Shown here in pieces: positions 17,537-25,417 of a stretch of 62,728 nt of DNA. The notes below the pieces were generated by a model that did no database searches, had not been told where the DNA came from, and saw only the letters and a list, made by a program, of their open reading frames with translations. The translations under genes and the position numbers were made by a program. Each line of letters opens with the position of its first letter. Within the stretch, counting starts at the first letter, position 1. The stretch is from Acidimicrobiia bacterium. Lineage in GTDB: Bacteria > Actinomycetota > Acidimicrobiia > Acidimicrobiales > SZUA-35. The stretch lies in the NCBI GenBank assembly GCA_029863385.1, contig JAOTVU010000004.1, forward strand, positions 1 through 62,728. The letters are read 5' to 3'.

Positions 17537-19927
17537 TCATGCCGACGACCCCACGGCGACCCGTTCATACAGTGTGGTCCGTTGAGCCACGGTGCGTCCG
17601 ATCGACGCCGCCAACGCCTCGAAATCGGCGACGGTGACCTCCTGGCCGTGGGTTGCCCCGGCCGCTCGGGAGATGTTCTCGTCCATGAGCGTGCCGCCGA
17701 CGTCGTTGCAGCCGGCCCGGAGCAACTGGCGCACACTGTCGAACCCGATCTTGACCCACCCGGACTGGATGTTGTCGATCGCACCCCGGTAGGCGATGCG
17801 GGCCACGGCGTGGACCAGCAGGTTCTCCCGGAACGTCGGGCCCCGCCGGGCCTTGCGCTGGAGGTAGATCGGGGCGGCCATGTGCACGAACGGCAGACCG
17901 ACGAACTCGGTGAACCCACCGGTCTCGCGCTGCAGTTCTCTGGTGAGCAGCAGATGGCGGACCCACGACTCGGGCTGCTCGATCGATCCGAACATCATCG
18001 TGACGTTCGACCGCAGGCCAACCGAGTGGGCGATGCGGTGCGCCTCCAGCCATTCCCCGGTCGACAGTTTGTCGGGGCACAGGTCGCGGCGAACGTCGTC
18101 GTCGAGTATCTCGGCCGCTGTGCCCGGCAGCGATCGCAGGCCGGCGTCCATGGCCCGACGCAGGTAGTCGGCAAGCGGCTCACCAAGCCGCTTGGCCCCC
18201 TCGGTCACCTCGAGCGCCGTGAAGCCGTGGACATGGATCTCGGGCGCCGCCTCTTTGACCGCCCGGCACACGTCGATGTAGTAGTCGCCGTCGAAGTCGG
18301 GATGGATACCGCCCTGCAGGCAGACCTCCGTCGCCCCCTTCTGCCGGGCTTCGATCACCCGGGCCTGCATCTCCTCCAGCGTGAGCAGGTAGGGCGTGCC
18401 CCGCAGGTTGAGGCTGAGCGGTCCCTTCGAGAAGCCGCAGAACCGGCATTTGAACGTGCAGACGTTGGTGTAGTTGATGTTTCGGTTGACGACGTAGGTG
18501 ATCTCGTCACCGACGATCTCCCGGCGGAGGTCATCGGCCAGCGCGGCCACGGCGGCCACCTCCGGGCCCCTGGCCCGGAACAGCGTGAGCAACTCGTCGA
18601 AACCCGGTTCCTGGCCGGCCCGCACACCGGCGATCACCTCGGCCACGGGGCCGGTGGTCACGCCGCCCGCCTGTTCGGGGTCGACGAGCTCGACAGGCGT
18701 GACCGGCGCGCCCGAGTACCACTGGGTGGACCGGTCGCCGATCAGGACGACGTCAGCGCCGTCGTCACCGTGTTTCACGAACTCGGCTTTCTGCGGGAAC
18801 ACGGCGCCCGGGTCGTCTCGACCGAGGCCCTCGGCGTCGGAGCGGTCGAGCACTGCGAACCGTAGATTTTCGTCGAGCCACCGCTGCGGGTCGAGCGCGA
18901 ACTCGGGATGGATCGTGAGCCGGGGGGCGAGGGCGAAACCTCGAGCCTCGGTGGCTGAGCGTAGACGGTCGAGCACGGGCCACGGTCGCTCCGGGTTGAT
19001 ATGGTCGGCGGTGACGGGGGAGACGCCGCCCCAGTCGTCGATACCGGCGTCGAGCAGGACGCCGAAATCATCCGACAGGTTGGGCGGCGCCTGGAGGTGG
19101 ACGTCGGTCGGCAGGATCAGACGGGCCAGCGCAATGGCCCGGGCGTAGGCGTCGGTGGGGCACGGGTCGGATCGCCACATCGCCGTGCCCGCCTTGGGCA
19201 GGAAGTTCTGGACGATCACCTCCTGCACGTGGCCGTGCCGGCGATGGCTCTCGGCGATGGCCAGGAGGGCCTCGATGCGGTCGGCCTCGGTCTCGCCGAT
19301 ACCAACGAGGATGCCGGTGGTGAACGGGATGCCGAGTTCCCCGGCCGCCTCCAGGGTTGCGAGGCGCCGCTCCGGCGTTTTGTCGGGGGCGTTGCGGTGA
19401 CAGTCGAGGTCGGGTCGGAGCGTCTCGATCATCATGCCCTGGCTTGGCGACACCGCTCGCAGCTTCGCCAGTTCGGCGGTGCTGAGCGCCCCGGCGTTGG
19501 CGTGGGGAAGCAGCCCCGTCTTTTCCAGAACCAGCTCGGCCACGGCGGCGAGGTAGTCGATCGTGGACTCGTAGCCGTGCTCGTCGAGCCACTGCCGGGC
19601 AGCCGGATAACGCAGCTCCGGTCGCTCACCGAGGGTGAACAGCGCCTCGTGGCAGCCGACCCCGGCCCCCTTCCTGGCTATCGACACCACCTCGTCCGGG
19701 CCGAGGTACGGGGCCTCGACCCGGGCCGGAGGCTGGGCGAATGTGCAATAGCCGCACTGGTCCCGGCAGAGTTTGGTGAGCGGGATGAAGACTTTGGGGG
19801 AGTAGGTGATGCGTCGGCCGTACCGCTCGTCGCGGCGGCGGGCGGCGCGGCCAAGCAGCTCGTCGGTGGGTGGATCGGAGCTGATCCAGTCGAGTTCGTT
19901 CGACGACGGGGTTGTGGTTGCGGTCAT
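17537..19927 (-). CDS. fbiC: FO synthase (fused CofG/CofH), coenzyme F420 biosynthesis
   Basis: From ATG 19927 a 796-residue bifunctional radical SAM enzyme making the F420 precursor FO from tyrosine and 5-amino-6-ribitylaminouracil. The N-terminal CofG half has CRDQCGYCTFAQPP (Cys54, Cys58, Cys61). The C-terminal CofH half has CTFKCRFCGFSKG near residue 467, then VCLQGGIHPDFDGDYY. The order CofG-CofH and the length match mycobacterial/actinobacterial FbiC. An in-frame ATG at 19999 would overlap the regulator gene by 44 bases and add a Pro-rich leader, so I chose 19927. It follows an HxlR regulator on the same strand at 28 bases spacing, suggesting co-transcription. Confidence 0.95.
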   Translation of the reverse strand: MTATTTPSSNELDWISSDPPTDELLGRAARRRDERYGRRITYSPKVFIPLTKLCRDQCGYCTFAQPPARVEAPYLGPDEVVSIARKGAGVGCHEALFTLGERPELRYPAARQWLDEHGYESTIDYLAAVAELVLEKTGLLPHANAGALSTAELAKLRAVSPSQGMMIETLRPDLDCHRNAPDKTPERRLATLEAAGELGIPFTTGILVGIGETEADRIEALLAIAESHRRHGHVQEVIVQNFLPKAGTAMWRSDPCPTDAYARAIALARLILPTDVHLQAPPNLSDDFGVLLDAGIDDWGGVSPVTADHINPERPWPVLDRLRSATEARGFALAPRLTIHPEFALDPQRWLDENLRFAVLDRSDAEGLGRDDPGAVFPQKAEFVKHGDDGADVVLIGDRSTQWYSGAPVTPVELVDPEQAGGVTTGPVAEVIAGVRAGQEPGFDELLTLFRARGPEVAAVAALADDLRREIVGDEITYVVNRNINYTNVCTFKCRFCGFSKGPLSLNLRGTPYLLTLEEMQARVIEARQKGATEVCLQGGIHPDFDGDYYIDVCRAVKEAAPEIHVHGFTALEVTEGAKRLGEPLADYLRRAMDAGLRSLPGTAAEILDDDVRRDLCPDKLSTGEWLEAHRIAHSVGLRSNVTMMFGSIEQPESWVRHLLLTRELQRETGGFTEFVGLPFVHMAAPIYLQRKARRGPTFRENLLVHAVARIAYRGAIDNIQSGWVKIGFDSVRQLLRAGCNDVGGTLMDENISRAAGATHGQEVTVADFEALAASIGRTVAQRTTLYERVAVGSSA

Positions 19928-19955
19928 CGGCGTCCGTTTCGGAGGGAGGACAGGG

Positions 19956-20384
19956 TCAGGGATGGCGGCTGGCGATGTGGGTGGGACCGACGGGCTCATC
20001 GCACGCCGCGCACCGGACGCTCAGCTCGAGCCGGCAGCCGCACCGGTCGTGATAGAGCTCGACGGGCGGGCCGTCGTCGGCGTACCAGCGATCACCCCAG
20101 TGCATGAGGGCGATGAGGGCGGGGGACAGGTCAACGCCTTTGGCCGTCAGGCGGTACTCGTGGCGTAGTGGCCGGTCCTGGTACGGCACCCGTTCGATGA
20201 CATCGGCGTCGACCAGTCTGGTGAGGCGGTCCGACAGCAGGTTTCGGGCGATGCCGACGTCGTCGGCGATGTCGTTGAACCGGTGGTGGCCTCGGAAGAT
20301 CGTGCGCAGGATGAGGAGCGTCCAGCGGTCGCCGACGACGTCGGTGGTGGCGGCGATCGAGCAGTTGACGGGCGTCGTGGTCAC
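19956..20384 (-). CDS. HxlR-family winged-helix transcriptional regulator
   Basis: From GTG 20384 a 142-residue DNA-binding protein. TPVNCSIAATTDVVGDRWTLLILRTIFRGHHRFNDIADDVGIARNLLSDRLTRLVDADVIERVPYQDRPLRHEYRLTAKG is the full HxlR helix-turn-helix with wing. The cysteine in CSIAAT is the conserved N-terminal one, which in some members senses electrophiles. A C-terminal CGCRLELSVRCAACDEPV motif with four cysteines could bind zinc. A dyad resembling HxlR operators lies 25-43 bases upstream and argues for this start over ATG 20435, which would put the operator inside the gene. Located directly before fbiC. Confidence 0.85.
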   Translation of the reverse strand: MTTTPVNCSIAATTDVVGDRWTLLILRTIFRGHHRFNDIADDVGIARNLLSDRLTRLVDADVIERVPYQDRPLRHEYRLTAKGVDLSPALIALMHWGDRWYADDGPPVELYHDRCGCRLELSVRCAACDEPVGPTHIASRHP

Positions 20385-20408
20385 AACCCGGGCGACCCTA
20401 GCCGGAGC

Positions 20409-20427
20409 GAGTTTCAATTCGCAACTC
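20409..20427 (-). promoter_or_regulatory. dyad-symmetric candidate HxlR operator
   Basis: GAGTTTCAATTCGCAACTC has 5-bp terminal arms (GAGTT/AACTC) and further symmetric positions around an AT-rich centre. The sequence class AGTT-N-AACT is what HxlR-family repressors commonly bind. Just upstream of the GTG start at 20384, so autoregulation of the hxlR-fbiC unit is likely. Confidence 0.45.
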
Positions 20428-20465
20428 GGTCCCATTCAACCGTTCCGTCGGCTCCCGATCACCAA

Positions 20466-20499
20466 GACCGCACCCCGCGACCGCCCGAGGGGTGCGGTC
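20466..20499 (-). terminator. hairpin terminator after the nuclease-like pair
   Basis: A perfect 11-bp stem (GACCGCACCCC at 20466-20476, GGGGTGCGGTC at 20489-20499) overlaps the TGA of the degenerate nuclease-like gene. On the minus strand it is followed by TTGGT. It separates this pair from the HxlR-fbiC unit. Confidence 0.65.
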
Positions 20500-21472
20500 A
20501 GTCGGTGGTGCGGGGTGACGGGGTCAGCTGGATGCCACCCCGATGGGCCGGTTGCCGGTCGAACTCGGCCTTGGCCTCGCAGCCGTGCGCCCAAGCGCAC
20601 GCCGAGCAGGTGAAGCCGGACGGGGTGCGGGTCAATCCGACGGTCGGCCTGGACGCTTCGGGGGTGCGGGCCGTGACCGCATGGGCGGCCCGGGCGGCTG
20701 CGTCGACCCCGCGATCGAACAGCTCGTCGGTCGGAAGGCGGTGCAGCGTGGCCGTCGGCAACTCGACCACGAGCACCTCGTCGGGCGGTTTGCGCTGGTT
20801 GATGGTCCAGAGGCAGATGTTGAACGCCGCCTGGTCGAGCACGGCGGGATGCAGGGTCGACAGCACGAACACCGGGGAGTGATTGCCGGCAGCCGGTAGG
20901 GCGAGGTCCACCCGCCCGTCGAGGGCCAACCCTCGCCCCGGATAGCGCCAGCGGGGCCGGATGTCGAACCGCCAGCCCCTGGTTCGCTGCGGGTCGTCGA
21001 CGCCGAGCACATCGAGGGTCGTGGTGAGCCAGGTGGTGGCCCGCGCGGCAATGCGGACCCGGACGTCGATCGGGGCCGCCGCCGGATCCGCCAGGTACTC
21101 ACCGAGCCAGTCGATATCGGGGGTCGGGGCGTCGTCGGACGCATCGTGGTCGGCGCGACGGGCCTGGCGCATGGTGTGGCCGACGGCGTCGACGACCGAC
21201 CCGGTCCGTCGCAACCACCGCATCGATCGCAGTGCCACGGCACGGCTGGTGGTGAAGATGTTCGGCTCGAACTCCGACGGCATGGCCGCCGCCTTGGCCT
21301 GACAGCGGGCGGCGGTGCCGACGTCGTGGTCGGACACCCTCACGACCCGGTTGCGATCGAGGTCGCGAACCTCGCCCTCCTCGCAGCGGAGCGCCGGTTC
21401 GGTCAGTCGATCGGCAAGCTCCATGGTCAGCCGTTGGTGCAGCTCTGACCGGGTGGGATCGATGGCGGTCAC
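20498..21472 (-). CDS. degenerate PD-(D/E)XK/Fe-S nuclease-like protein
   Basis: A 324-residue protein that looks like a diverged copy of the neighbouring nuclease. It has one upstream cysteine (Cys57 in AARCQAKA) and a C-terminal Cys289-x2-Cys292-x5-Cys298 (FTCSACAWAHGC), the four-cysteine plan of Cas4/AddB-type iron-sulfur nucleases. The core strand LDGRVDLAL keeps an Asp (189), but the position expected to hold ExK reads VFVLSTLHPA (residues 201-210), so catalytic residues seem lost. The start overlaps by 4 bases with the end of the intact partner. It may be a structural or DNA-binding subunit. Assignment rests on pattern matching and needs structure prediction to confirm. Confidence 0.5.
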   Translation of the reverse strand: MTAIDPTRSELHQRLTMELADRLTEPALRCEEGEVRDLDRNRVVRVSDHDVGTAARCQAKAAAMPSEFEPNIFTTSRAVALRSMRWLRRTGSVVDAVGHTMRQARRADHDASDDAPTPDIDWLGEYLADPAAAPIDVRVRIAARATTWLTTTLDVLGVDDPQRTRGWRFDIRPRWRYPGRGLALDGRVDLALPAAGNHSPVFVLSTLHPAVLDQAAFNICLWTINQRKPPDEVLVVELPTATLHRLPTDELFDRGVDAAARAAHAVTARTPEASRPTVGLTRTPSGFTCSACAWAHGCEAKAEFDRQPAHRGGIQLTPSPRTTD

Positions 21473-22626
21473 GACGCTTCGACCTCCGGTTCGTCGAACT
21501 CGTCATCGACAGCGCCACCGTGGACAGCGGGGTCGAACTCCGGGTCGAAGCGCAGCGTTTCCAACGGCCGCAGCGACTCGTTGATCTCGGCCATCACGAG
21601 GTCGGGTGCGTCGCCGCACTCGGAAACCCGACGGCACCAGCGGCAGTGGTCGCCCGGGTTGGTGGGTGGGCGGCCCCCGGTCTTCATGGTCTCGTCGATC
21701 GCCAGGAGACCCTTTGTGGTGTCGAGGAGGCGCCGGGCCGACGTCTCCAACATCTCCATGCTCAGGGTGACCGGAACCACGGCCAGATCGCCAAGGCTGA
21801 CCGAACAGCCGATGACTCGCCTCGGCGGCTCTCCCGGGTCGGCTCCCGGGTCCGGTTCGCCGGCGGATCCAGCGTGTGGATCGTTGCGGAGTTGCTGCAA
21901 CGTGGTGATCAACGCGTAATGGGCCAGCTCGTCGGTGATCCGGGGATTGAACCGCCCGCTCTTCACCTCGGCCACCAGGCGGCCCCCAACGGTTCCGTCG
22001 ATCGTGACATCGAGGGAGATGTCGATTTCACCGGTGATCTGCACACCCTCGACCGGAACGTGGGCGATCCGGTGGTGCACGGTCGGACGATGGGGTCGGA
22101 GGTCGCCGAGCAGTTCGGGGAGTGCGCCGCTCAGGTCGTCGACCACGTGGTCGAAGTCGGCGCGGTCGCTGCGACCGAGCCGGTCGACGAACTCGGTCAG
22201 GTGGGGGTGTTCCTGTGCGAGGCTGGGACGCAGGCTTTCGAACCAGCCGGCCTGACCAGCCGGCCGGAAGCCGGGATGGAGGGCGAGTACGCCGGCCGCG
22301 GCGTCACAGACGATGCCGACGGCGATGTTGAAGTTGATCCCGAAGGGGTTGACCTCGGCCAGCACCTGGGCCGGGCAGATCGCCGCCGTTCGAACGCGGC
22401 CCTTCGTCAGCCGCAGCGGCGTGACCGGGCCACGTTCGGGTCCGACGTCCCGGTCGGCCACCAGGTCGGCCAGACCCACCCGCAGGTACCGGTGGAGTGC
22501 CCGCAGGTCGGCCCATGTCGGTGGATCGGTGGTCGACTCGCCGGCCGAGCCCGCTGAATCGCCGCCGAGGTCGAGATATGGGGCGGCGTCGGCCGCCAAC
22601 TCGGCCAGGGAAAGGGTCACCGTCAT
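21469..22626 (-). CDS. PD-(D/E)XK (RecB/Cas4-like) nuclease with iron-sulfur cysteines
   Basis: From ATG 22626 a 385-residue protein. The nuclease core is GEIDISLDV (Asp202), LVAEVKSG (Glu220-x-Lys222), then ITDELAHYALI, the order D...ExK...(Q/E)xxxY of RecB-like nucleases. Cys84 (AAICPAQVL) and Cys328-x2-Cys331-x5-Cys337 (HCRWCRRVSEC) give the four-cysteine iron-sulfur pattern of Cas4 and AddB. No helicase, Cas or recombination gene is adjacent. The downstream partner is a similar protein without ExK, coupled by a 4-base overlap. The frame is open upstream of 22626, but that part is arginine-rich shadow sequence overlapping the divergent hydrolase. Confidence 0.65.
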   Translation of the reverse strand: MTVTLSLAELAADAAPYLDLGGDSAGSAGESTTDPPTWADLRALHRYLRVGLADLVADRDVGPERGPVTPLRLTKGRVRTAAICPAQVLAEVNPFGINFNIAVGIVCDAAAGVLALHPGFRPAGQAGWFESLRPSLAQEHPHLTEFVDRLGRSDRADFDHVVDDLSGALPELLGDLRPHRPTVHHRIAHVPVEGVQITGEIDISLDVTIDGTVGGRLVAEVKSGRFNPRITDELAHYALITTLQQLRNDPHAGSAGEPDPGADPGEPPRRVIGCSVSLGDLAVVPVTLSMEMLETSARRLLDTTKGLLAIDETMKTGGRPPTNPGDHCRWCRRVSECGDAPDLVMAEINESLRPLETLRFDPEFDPAVHGGAVDDEFDEPEVEAS

Positions 22627-22703
22627 CACCTTAGTCAGCCCGGATGACACCGTTCGCGGAGATCCATCCGTCTCGCAAGACACGGAGCCTCTACCCTGGG
22701 CCG

Positions 22704-23846
22704 ATGGCGGCCATTGCCTTTCCCTCCCCGCTCCCCTCCGACCTGGTACCGCTGCCTTCGCAGCCGCCCGAGGTCGGGTACCCGACACTCGAATGGCCGA
22801 TCGGCTCACCCGTGGGGGCCGACGAGATCCGGCTGCGAACCGAGATCAACCGGGCCTTTGCCGAGCCCAACGAACCGATCGGCGGTTCGAGCCTCGGGCA
22901 ATCGCTTGCGCTGGTCGTGGTCCAGGGCGGTCGGATCGTGGCCGAGCGCTACCACCCCGAGTCGGCGTCGACCGAGGCGCTGGTCTCGTGGTCGATGGCC
23001 AAGTCGTTCACCCACGCACTGCTGGGGATCCTGGTGCACCAGGGTCGGTTCACCGCCGACCTCGGGCCGGCGCCGGTGGCCGCCTGGGCCGACGACGGAC
23101 GGGCCGCGATCACCACCGCCCAGCTCCTGGAGATGCGGTCGGGGCTCCGCTGGGTCGAGGAGTACGAGGAAGAAGACGACGGTGCACTCACCGACGTGCT
23201 CGAGATGCTGTTCGGCACCGGGGCCGACGACATGGCCGCCTTTGCCGCCGCCAAACCGCTGGCCCACCCTCCCGGTCAGCACTACTACTATTCGAGCGGC
23301 ACCACCAACATCGTCTCCCGGCTCATCACCGAGGCGGTTGCCGAACCCGGAGCGACGATCGCCGAGCAGGAAGATGCCGTGCGGCGGTTCATGGAGGACG
23401 AGCTGTTCGGCCCGCTCGGCATGTCGTCGGCCGATCCCCGTTTCGATCGGTCGGGCACGTTCGTCGGCTCGAGCTTCCTGTACGCCACGGCCCGCGACTT
23501 CGCCCGATTCGGGCTGCTCCACCTACGGGACGGTATGTGGGACGGCCGCCGCATCCTGCCCGAGGGCTGGGTCGACGACGCCCGCCGTCCACTCTCGGTC
23601 GAACCCGACTCACTCAACTGGTACAGCCGCCACTGGTGGGTCTACCCGTGCACCCACGGCTCGTTCCGGGCCAGCGGCTACGAGGGCCAAGTGATCGTGG
23701 TGGTGCCGGGGCTCGACCTGGTGATCGTCCGTCTGGGCAAGACCCCGTTCGAGAACGGCGCCGACCCGCTCTTCAGCCATCTCGCCGAACTCATCGCCTG
23801 CTTCGAAGAGGTCTCCGGTGCTCGACCCACCGGCGCCATCCCATAG
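22704..23846 (+). CDS. serine hydrolase of the beta-lactamase (class C/S12) family
   Basis: A 380-residue protein from ATG 22704. The nucleophile motif SxxK is Ser97-Met-Ala-Lys100 (VSWSMAKSFTH). The second motif is HYYYSSGTTNIVSRL (about 193-206), where this subgroup has Tyr-Ser-Ser rather than Tyr-x-Asn. A C-terminal GSFRASGYEGQ corresponds to the third (HxG/KTG-like) motif. No signal peptide is evident, so a cytoplasmic esterase or peptidase is as likely as a penicillin-binding protein. Beta-lactam resistance should not be assumed. Divergent from the nuclease-like pair with about 77 bases between starts. Confidence 0.85.
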   Translation: MAAIAFPSPLPSDLVPLPSQPPEVGYPTLEWPIGSPVGADEIRLRTEINRAFAEPNEPIGGSSLGQSLALVVVQGGRIVAERYHPESASTEALVSWSMAKSFTHALLGILVHQGRFTADLGPAPVAAWADDGRAAITTAQLLEMRSGLRWVEEYEEEDDGALTDVLEMLFGTGADDMAAFAAAKPLAHPPGQHYYYSSGTTNIVSRLITEAVAEPGATIAEQEDAVRRFMEDELFGPLGMSSADPRFDRSGTFVGSSFLYATARDFARFGLLHLRDGMWDGRRILPEGWVDDARRPLSVEPDSLNWYSRHWWVYPCTHGSFRASGYEGQVIVVVPGLDLVIVRLGKTPFENGADPLFSHLAELIACFEEVSGARPTGAIP

Positions 23847-23878
23847 CAGTTGTCGCTGGTTGGTGGTTGAATCAACCC

Positions 23879-24295
23879 ATGCCCCTCAACGTGCTCGGTG
23901 AAGATCTGCAGGTCTGTTCGATGAATCCCCGGACCGGTTGGTTCCGCGACGGTTGCTGCAACACCGACGGCAACGATCACGGTGTCCACACGGTGTGCGC
24001 CATCATGACCGACGAGTTCCTGGAGTTCTCGGCCGGCAAGGGCAACGATCTGTCGACCCCCCGCCCGGAGTTCGGTTTCGTCGGCCTGTCCGACGGCGAC
24101 CAGTGGTGCCTGTGCGCGCCACGGTGGGCCGAGGCGTTGGAGGCCGGTATGGCGCCCAAGGTGGTTCTGGCCGCCACCCACGCCCGCACGCTCGACTGGT
24201 GTGATCTATCCGACCTGAAGGCCTACGCCGTCGACAATCCCGACGCGCCCCCCGCCGCCCCGTCCGACGCCGATGCTCCGTCCGACGCCGACTGA
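23879..24295 (+). CDS. DUF2237 family protein
   Basis: A 138-residue protein from ATG 23879. It shows the whole DUF2237 pattern: PLNVLGEDLQVCSMNPRTGWFRDGCCNT, then HTVCAIMTDEFLEFSAGKGNDLSTPRPEF, then GLSDGDQWCLCAPRWAEA. The conserved cysteines and the C-terminal helix are present. The last 20 residues are a Pro/Ala/Asp repeat (APSDADAPSDAD). The function of the family is unknown. It follows the serine hydrolase on the same strand by 32 bases and ends at a strong terminator. Confidence 0.9.
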   Translation: MPLNVLGEDLQVCSMNPRTGWFRDGCCNTDGNDHGVHTVCAIMTDEFLEFSAGKGNDLSTPRPEFGFVGLSDGDQWCLCAPRWAEALEAGMAPKVVLAATHARTLDWCDLSDLKAYAVDNPDAPPAAPSDADAPSDAD

Positions 24296-24296
24296 G

Positions 24297-24346
24297 CGTT
24301 CTGGGGTTCCACACGCCCCGAAGTGGGACCGGGGAACCCCAGAACG
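24297..24346. terminator. bidirectional terminator between DUF2237 and PspC genes
   Basis: A 14-bp perfect stem (CGTTCTGGGGTTCC at 24297-24310 against GGAACCCCAGAACG at 24333-24346) with a 22-base loop. It lies between two convergent genes. Confidence 0.7.
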
Positions 24347-24377
24347 GGAACGGAACGCGCCTCGGCGTCGCTGGATG

Positions 24378-24737
24378 TCAGGTCGGGGTCGCCGTGACCG
24401 CCGACTTGCCCTCCTCGGGGATGATGATCCAGGCGACGATGTAGGCCAGGGGGATGGCCGGCATCGTGACAAGCGACAGGCCCACGAGGATGAGGCGGAC
24501 GATGGTGGCGTCGATGTCGAGGTAGTCGGCCAGTCCGCCGGCAACGCCGCCGATCATGCCGTTCTTCCGCTCGAGCACCTTGATCCGGGGGTTGACGCTG
24601 GTCGACGTGGTCGGGGCCGACGCGTGTGGTTCGGGGGCTCCGGTTTCGAATCCCGGCGAACCGTTCGTCGTGTCGGCGGGAGGAACCTCGTTGCCCTGGA
24701 GGGAGGTTTCGATGTTGATGTCGTTCATGGGTTCCAT
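24378..24737 (-). CDS. PspC-domain membrane protein
   Basis: A 119-residue protein. Residues 1-48 are polar and low-complexity. Residues 50-112 form a PspC domain (IKVLERKNGMIGGVAGGLADYLDIDATIVRLILVGLSLVTMPAIPLAYIVAWIIIPEE), including the GGVAGGLA-Y motif and two membrane helices. PspC proteins sense or relay envelope stress. ATG 24737 is preceded by GGAGG eight bases upstream. Three direct repeats just upstream look like binding sites for a response regulator. No Psp kinase or regulator is in the window. Confidence 0.9.
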   Translation of the reverse strand: MEPMNDINIETSLQGNEVPPADTTNGSPGFETGAPEPHASAPTTSTSVNPRIKVLERKNGMIGGVAGGLADYLDIDATIVRLILVGLSLVTMPAIPLAYIVAWIIIPEEGKSAVTATPT

Positions 24738-24774
24738 GATGAGGCCTCCGCCGATGATCGGGTATCAGGTCTCA

Positions 24775-24802
24775 CCCTGATTCGACCCTGATTCATCCCT
24801 GA
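24775..24802 (-). promoter_or_regulatory. three CCCTGA direct repeats, 11-bp phased, upstream of the PspC gene
   Basis: CCCTGA begins at 24775, 24786 and 24797, exactly 11 bases apart (TCAGGG on the coding strand of the PspC gene). A partial inverted copy (TATCAGG) lies at 24763-24769. The array sits 38-65 bases before the start codon. Helically phased repeats of this kind are typical of response-regulator binding sites. Confidence 0.5.
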
Positions 24803-24844
24803 GCAGTCGGCCGAAGGGGTACAGCGGCCGAGCCGAGCGAGACC

Positions 24845-25387
24845 TCAATCGTCGAGCGGATCGACGACGTGGATCGGCCAACCCCGCCTTGCCGCCTTGG
24901 CCGCGAAGTCGGCGGTGCCGCCCGAACCCGGGCACTTGCCGCTTCGGACCACGACGGCCACGATCCGATCCGCCGCTGTCCCGTTGATCCGACCGCAGGC
25001 CTCGATGGCGCAGTCGTGCAGGAGGTCGTTGCCCCGCCGCCACCAGTCGTCGTACTCGGACAGGTCGGTGGTTACGAGCGTGTCGGCACAGGCCAGTGAA
25101 TGCTCGAACGCCTCGACCCAGCGATCGCCCTGGTCGGCCACCGACCGTCGACGGAAGTCGTCGACCGGGAGGGGGAGGGCCACGATCCGGGGGATGAACA
25201 GATCCTCGGCCACCCGCAGCATCAACAGATCGGCCCCACCGGCCGCTGCGGTCACCACCAGCTGCGGCCGTAGCTCCATCATCAGAAGGTACAGCCGGCG
25301 GTACACGCTTCCGCTGCGCTCGACCGGGAACAGCCCGGTCTCCCGACCCGGGGCGTCGACCCGGTGACCGGCGTGCACGACGATCAC
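24845..25387 (-). CDS. Rossmann/SLOG-like nucleotide-binding protein, unknown function
   Basis: A 180-residue soluble protein. It begins IVVHAGHRVDAPGRE, then LVVTAAAGGADLLMLRVAEDL, IVALPLPVDDF, and AVVVRSGKCPGSGGTADFAAKA. The alternating hydrophobic strands with glycine-rich loops and the late GGTADF motif resemble SLOG/LOG-type folds that bind nucleotides or their derivatives. SLOG domains occur in stress and defence signalling, but no effector gene is adjacent. Flanked by PspC and FHA genes on the same strand. Family assignment is tentative. Confidence 0.5.
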   Translation of the reverse strand: MIVVHAGHRVDAPGRETGLFPVERSGSVYRRLYLLMMELRPQLVVTAAAGGADLLMLRVAEDLFIPRIVALPLPVDDFRRRSVADQGDRWVEAFEHSLACADTLVTTDLSEYDDWWRRGNDLLHDCAIEACGRINGTAADRIVAVVVRSGKCPGSGGTADFAAKAARRGWPIHVVDPLDD

Positions 25388-25417
25388 GATCGGACCGCCC
25401 TCACCTGCGGCCCGCCC

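Noticed and set aside
20409..20427. Third copy of the double-hairpin element
   Set aside because: It shares CCGAGTT and ACTCGCT with the elements, but there is no first hairpin and the arms fit an HxlR operator better.
22704..23846. Beta-lactamase conferring resistance
   Set aside because: Only the SxxK fold family is shown; there is no signal peptide and no class-defining third motif, so a general esterase or peptidase is more likely.
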